From NCBI GenBank assembly GCA_964584985.1, contig CAZPBK010000004.1:1-62854 (forward strand): a stretch of 62,854 nt of DNA, given 5' to 3'. A program made the position numbers and the translations under genes. The stretch's first letter is position 1; each line of letters begins with the position of its first letter. The DNA is from JABMRF01 sp964584985 (GTDB lineage Bacteria; Patescibacteriota; Patescibacteriia; UBA11705; JABHMO01). Below the pieces are notes generated by a model. The model did not search any database and had not been told where the DNA came from. It was given only the letters and a program-made list of their open reading frames with translations. This document shows, piece after piece, positions 59,523-62,854 of this stretch.

Positions 59523-60626
59523 ATGAAGGATTTGATTGCCGAAATAAGTGAGCTGAAGCAAAAATTATCCAAGGTTTGGACTTTGGTGGAAATAGATAAA
59601 AAAAAGCAAGAAATAATCAGGCTTCATCATAAAATGAGTGAGCCCGGTTTTTGGGATAATCAAGAAAAAGCCAAAAAAATTTCACAAAAAGCCAATGATT
59701 TGGAAGAAGAGGTTGAAAAATGGGAGAATTTTAAAAAAGACTTGCAAGCGCTTGGAGAAATAGTTGATCTTGGTCAAGGAAAAAAAGACAAAACCTTGGC
59801 CAAAGAAGCCGATGAACAGATTGGAGAATTGCAAAAAAGCTACAAACAATTGGAATTTGATTTGCTTTTTAACGGCAAATATGATCGTCATGACGCTGTG
59901 GTGACCATAAATGCCGGGGCCGGAGGCACTGATGCTCAAGATTGGGCGGAAATGCTTTTGCGCATGTATTTGCGTTTTTGTGAAAATCAAGATTGGTCGG
60001 TGGATATAATATCCATTTCTTCGGGAGGGGAGGCCGGCTTAAAAAGCGTAATGTTTGAAGTGAGCGGGGCAAAGGCTTATGGTTATTTAAAAGCGGAAAA
60101 CGGAGTGCATCGCTTGGTGCGTATTTCTCCTTTTGATGCTGAAAAAATGCGCCACACTTCTTTTGCCATGGTGGAGGTTTTGCCTTTTTTGGATGAAGAA
60201 ACAGAAGTGGAGATTAAGTCTGATGATTTACGCATTGATACTTTTAAGGCCGGAGGACACGGTGGTCAGGGAGTAAACACCACGGATTCAGCGGTTAGAA
60301 TTACTCATTTGCCGACCGGGGTGGTGGCTGCTTGTCAAAATGAGCGTTCTCAAGCTCAGAATAAGCAAAAAGCTTTACAGATATTAAAGTCCAAGTTACA
60401 GCAATACTTTGAAACCGAAAAACAAGAAGAAAAAGAAAAATTGCGGGGACAGTATACTGAAGCGGCCTGGGGCAATCAAATCCGTTCCTATGTTTTGCAT
60501 CCCTATAAAATGGTAAAAGATCATCGTTGCGATTATCAAAGTACGGAAGTGGAAAAGGTCTTGGACGGAGATCTAATGAGTTTCATCAAGGCTTATTTAA
60601 GGCATGAAGCCGGAGAAAAAGTATGA
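59523..60626 (+). CDS. prfB: Peptide chain release factor 2
   Basis: Releases peptides at UGA and UAA. The codon-recognition SPF is at 202-204 (RISPFDAEKMRHTSF) and the catalytic GGQ at 247-249 (GGHGGQGVN). 367 residues in one frame: the usual in-frame UGA frameshift site near codon 25 is absent. Its presence with TGA stops in the window shows that UGA is not reassigned here. Overlaps the following CapA-like gene by 4 bp. Confidence 0.95.
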   Translation: MKDLIAEISELKQKLSKVWTLVEIDKKKQEIIRLHHKMSEPGFWDNQEKAKKISQKANDLEEEVEKWENFKKDLQALGEIVDLGQGKKDKTLAKEADEQIGELQKSYKQLEFDLLFNGKYDRHDAVVTINAGAGGTDAQDWAEMLLRMYLRFCENQDWSVDIISISSGGEAGLKSVMFEVSGAKAYGYLKAENGVHRLVRISPFDAEKMRHTSFAMVEVLPFLDEETEVEIKSDDLRIDTFKAGGHGGQGVNTTDSAVRITHLPTGVVAACQNERSQAQNKQKALQILKSKLQQYFETEKQEEKEKLRGQYTEAAWGNQIRSYVLHPYKMVKDHRCDYQSTEVEKVLDGDLMSFIKAYLRHEAGEKV

Positions 60627-61741
60627 AAAAAATAATTTTTTTGTTGATTTTATTAATTGTGACGGGAGCTTTTTTTTGGTTAGCTTTGCATTTTGAAATA
60701 TGGCCGGTAAAAACCGACATACAACAAACAACAAAGATTAACCAGTCTTTGGCTGAAGGTAATTTGCTTGATTTTGAAAAATGGGCCGAGCAAAACGATC
60801 AAAAAGCCCGGCAAATAAGAGAAAAAAAAGCCAAACAAAAAAAAGTCAGTCTGGTGGCTGTGGGCGATATGATGCTTTCGCGGCGTGTGGGTCAAGAAAT
60901 GGTGGAGCGTGAAGATTATCATTATCCTTTTTTGCAGGTTAAAAATTATCTGAGTCAGGCTGATATTGGTTTTGGAAATTTGGAATCGCCTATTTTGCCC
61001 GGAAGACCGGTGTCTTCGGGCTCGTTTGTTTTTCGTGCTGATCCGGAGGTGGCCGAATCTTTGGCTTGGGCCGGTTTTGATGTTTTGAATTTGGCTAATA
61101 ATCATATTTTAAATCACGGTGCGGATGGACTTTTAAAAACCTTTGGCTATTTGCAAACCAATGATTTAAAGTATTGCGGTGCGGCCAACTCCAATAAAAG
61201 TCGACTTGATCAGTTGGCGGTTATTGAAAAAAAAGGTTTGAAAATCGGTTTTTTGGGTTATGCTTATGGCCCTGATTATTATGCGGCTACAGAGGATGCA
61301 TCTGGTATGTTTTTGTTAAAATCCGAATTGGCTTCTCAGGATATTAAAAAGGCCAAAAAGAAAGTGGATTTTTTAGTGGTTTCCATGCATGCCGGTCGGG
61401 AATATGAGCATACCAGTTCTATTCAGCAACAAAAATTCGCCAGAGCGGCAGTGGAAGCCGGAGCGGATTTGGTTATCGGTCATCATCCGCATGTGATCCA
61501 AGAAGTGGAGGAATACCAAGGTAAATATATTTTTTATAGTTTAGGTAATTTTGTTTTTGATCAAATGTGGTCAACAGCCACAAGACAAGGCTTGGCCGTA
61601 CATTTTATTATAACCAAAGAGGGACTTCAAGAGGTGGATTATTTGCCGGTAATGATTGAAAATTATGCTCAACCGCGTCTTGCTGAAAAAAAAGAAAAAC
61701 AAGAAATTTTGTCCCACCTTCAGCTTGATAAATTGGATTAA
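60623..61741 (+). CDS. CapA/PGA_cap-type metallophosphatase-fold protein
   Basis: 372 residues. N-terminal membrane anchor (about 3-22), a charged linker, then the PGA_cap domain: LVAVGDMMLSRRVG, GFGNLESPIL, FDVLNLANNHILNHGADGL, VVSMHAGREYEH and VIGHHPHVIQ with the FYSLGNFVFDQ ending. Named for poly-gamma-glutamate capsule genes, but without capB/capC nearby the substrate is unknown; a cell-envelope role is likely. Translationally coupled to prfB by a 4-bp overlap. Confidence 0.85.
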   Translation: MKKIIFLLILLIVTGAFFWLALHFEIWPVKTDIQQTTKINQSLAEGNLLDFEKWAEQNDQKARQIREKKAKQKKVSLVAVGDMMLSRRVGQEMVEREDYHYPFLQVKNYLSQADIGFGNLESPILPGRPVSSGSFVFRADPEVAESLAWAGFDVLNLANNHILNHGADGLLKTFGYLQTNDLKYCGAANSNKSRLDQLAVIEKKGLKIGFLGYAYGPDYYAATEDASGMFLLKSELASQDIKKAKKKVDFLVVSMHAGREYEHTSSIQQQKFARAAVEAGADLVIGHHPHVIQEVEEYQGKYIFYSLGNFVFDQMWSTATRQGLAVHFIITKEGLQEVDYLPVMIENYAQPRLAEKKEKQEILSHLQLDKLD

Positions 61742-61768
61742 TTTATAAAAATAAATAAAATAAAATTT

Positions 61769-62719
61769 ATGGCTTTATTAAAACCAAAAGTTTTAGTTAC
61801 GGGAGGCGCCGGATTTATCGGTTCTCACCAAGTGGATGAGTTAATAAAAAACGGATATAAAGTCGTGGTGGTGGATAATCTTGTGACCGGAAAAAAGGAG
61901 AATATAGATTCCAAAGTTAAATTTTATAAGATTGATATTAGAGATGAACGCGAATTGAGTAAGGTTTTTTCTCGAGAAAAACCCGAATATGTTTTTCATT
62001 TTGCCGCGCAGATGAATGTTAATCATTCAGTGGAAGATCCTGTTTATGATGCGGATGTTAATATTTTGGGCGGTCTGAATGTTTTGGAAGGGGCTTTGGC
62101 TTCTTCGGTAAAAAAAGTTATTTTTTCTTCAACCGGCGGAGCACTTTACGGAGAAGCGGAAATTACGCCTACACCCGAGGATTATCCGGCCGAGCCTATT
62201 TCACCTTACGGTATAGCTAAGCAAAGTTTTGAAAAATATATAAAATTTTATAAACAAGAGTTTAATTTGTCATATGCTATAATGAGATATGCCAATGTTT
62301 ACGGTCCCAGGCAAAACCCCAAAGGAGAGGCCGGAGTGATTTCCATTTTTATTGAAAAATTACTGGACCGACTCCGTCCGACAATTCACGGCGATGGTCA
62401 TCAAACCCGTGACTTTATTTATGTCAAAGATGTGGTAAAAGCCAATTTAATGGCTTTGGAAAATGAAAAAAGTGATGTTTACAATGTGGGGAGCGGTCGT
62501 CAAACAACCATTAATGAGATTTATGATTATATTCAAAAAGAATTGGAGATTAATTTGGAGCCTGATTATAAAGATGTTTTTTATGGGCAAAGAGTCAGTT
62601 GTTTAAGCGCTGATAAAATTAAAAATAACTTGGGCTGGCAACCGCAATATGATATGGAAAAAGGTATTGAAAAAACCGTGAAATGGTTTTTGGATAAAAA
62701 AGATGAGAAAAGAGGATAG
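61769..62719 (+). CDS. NAD-dependent sugar epimerase/dehydratase (extended SDR)
   Basis: 316 residues. NAD-binding GGAGFIG (12-18), active-site Ser/Thr in FSSTGGALYGE (about 119-129) and YxxxK at Y147-K151 (SPYGIAKQ). Closest in pattern to UDP-glucose 4-epimerase (GalE-like) proteins of the short type found in archaea and CPR. It would supply sugars for surface glycans, perhaps for the glycosyltransferase at 11.8 kb. Substrate not decidable. Confidence 0.87.
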   Translation: MALLKPKVLVTGGAGFIGSHQVDELIKNGYKVVVVDNLVTGKKENIDSKVKFYKIDIRDERELSKVFSREKPEYVFHFAAQMNVNHSVEDPVYDADVNILGGLNVLEGALASSVKKVIFSSTGGALYGEAEITPTPEDYPAEPISPYGIAKQSFEKYIKFYKQEFNLSYAIMRYANVYGPRQNPKGEAGVISIFIEKLLDRLRPTIHGDGHQTRDFIYVKDVVKANLMALENEKSDVYNVGSGRQTTINEIYDYIQKELEINLEPDYKDVFYGQRVSCLSADKIKNNLGWQPQYDMEKGIEKTVKWFLDKKDEKRG

Positions 62720-62759
62720 ATTTAATGCGAATTTTTCTGGCACGAATTACAAATCATAA

Positions 62760-62854
62760 TCAAAACTTTTTGTCCTCCTTAATTTGTTTCAGGATCCAAA
62801 AAGTCAAGGTTGTAAAGAACAATAAAACTAAAAAAAGAATTCTGAGACCCTGAA
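62760..62854 (-). CDS. C-terminal end of a membrane protein (cut by window edge)
   Basis: On the minus strand the frame reads QGLRILFLVLLFFTTLTFWI then LKQIKEDKKF and TGA, a hydrophobic helix followed by a charged tail, as at the end of an integral membrane protein. Only 31 codons are visible, so the family cannot be named. It converges with the epimerase gene. Confidence 0.4.
   Translation of the reverse strand, partial: QGLRILFLVLLFFTTLTFWILKQIKEDKKF

Noticed and set aside
1..62854. Reassignment of UGA (as in some CPR lineages)
   Set aside because: TGA is the natural stop of several genes (dgkA, prfB, the lipoprotein at 30345) and RF2 with intact SPF and GGQ motifs is present.

Overview
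This window looks like part of a chromosome from a Candidatus Patescibacteria (CPR) bacterium, probably on the Parcubacteria side. That placement rests on gene content and style, not on a marker-gene tree. The signs are low G+C with short spacers, many housekeeping genes starting without a clear Shine-Dalgarno (SD) site, an archaeal-type aspartyl-tRNA synthetase beside an asparaginyl-tRNA synthetase, class III (anaerobic) ribonucleotide reductase as the only RNR seen, and large Cys-rich surface proteins built on a TrbC/VirB2-like two-helix module. Standard code is used: TGA ends several genes and an RF2 gene is present. Three runs of 100 Ns (19900-19999, 28270-28369, 47095-47194) are scaffold gaps.

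Layout. 1-3.4 kb (minus): guanylate kinase (cut by the window edge), CCA-adding enzyme, RluA-type pseudouridine synthase. 3.7-13.9 kb: AsnRS, AspRS, a methyltransferase, ScpA/ScpB, a D,D-carboxypeptidase, a small-multidrug-export family protein, a glycosyltransferase and a metallophosphoesterase. 13.9-14.8 kb: tRNA-Met, tRNA-fMet, tRNA-Leu(CAA), a GIY-YIG nuclease and tRNA fragments. 14.8-17.1 kb: ParA, ParB and a lipoprotein. 17.2-19.0 kb: a self-contained, G+C-rich SPFH (band 7) cassette. 19.0-24.1 kb (minus): two Cys-rich TrbC-like proteins behind two tandem RelA/SpoT homologues. 24.1-24.4 kb: two small-RNA candidates. 24.4-29.5 kb (minus): TopA, FolC, DprA. 29.5-30.7 kb: a branched RNA candidate and two lipoproteins. 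30.7-34.1 kb (minus): Pth, Der, an LCP protein. 34.2-37.1 kb: LepB, HisRS, bS21, YqeY. 37.1-50.2 kb: a surface-protein operon including a protein of about 3000 residues and two thrombospondin-type-3 proteins. 50.2-53.8 kb: YbeY, DgkA, FtsA, FtsZ. 53.9-62.7 kb: a HAD phosphatase, NrdD, a separate 48-residue glycyl-radical domain, NrdG, HtrA, RF2, a CapA-like protein and an epimerase.

How it fits together. Most genes serve translation, chromosome segregation, division and the envelope. The observations most worth a second look are: (1) the glycyl-radical domain of NrdD is encoded as its own 48-residue ORF between nrdD and nrdG; (2) two adjacent small-RNA genes carry a perfect 14-nt complementarity that falls mainly in a predicted loop of one and at the 5' end of the other; (3) a roughly 115-nt RNA candidate with a long closing stem, three hairpins and a U-tract precedes a lipoprotein; (4) one of two tandem RSH proteins has lost its hydrolase HD motif; and (5) one membrane module is placed C-terminally in some Cys-rich surface proteins and N-terminally in giant ones. 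Several small units have near-consensus sigma70 promoters (TTGACA, 17 bp, TATAAT-like), good SD sites and terminators. They contrast with the surrounding housekeeping genes and may be recently acquired or unusually expressed.
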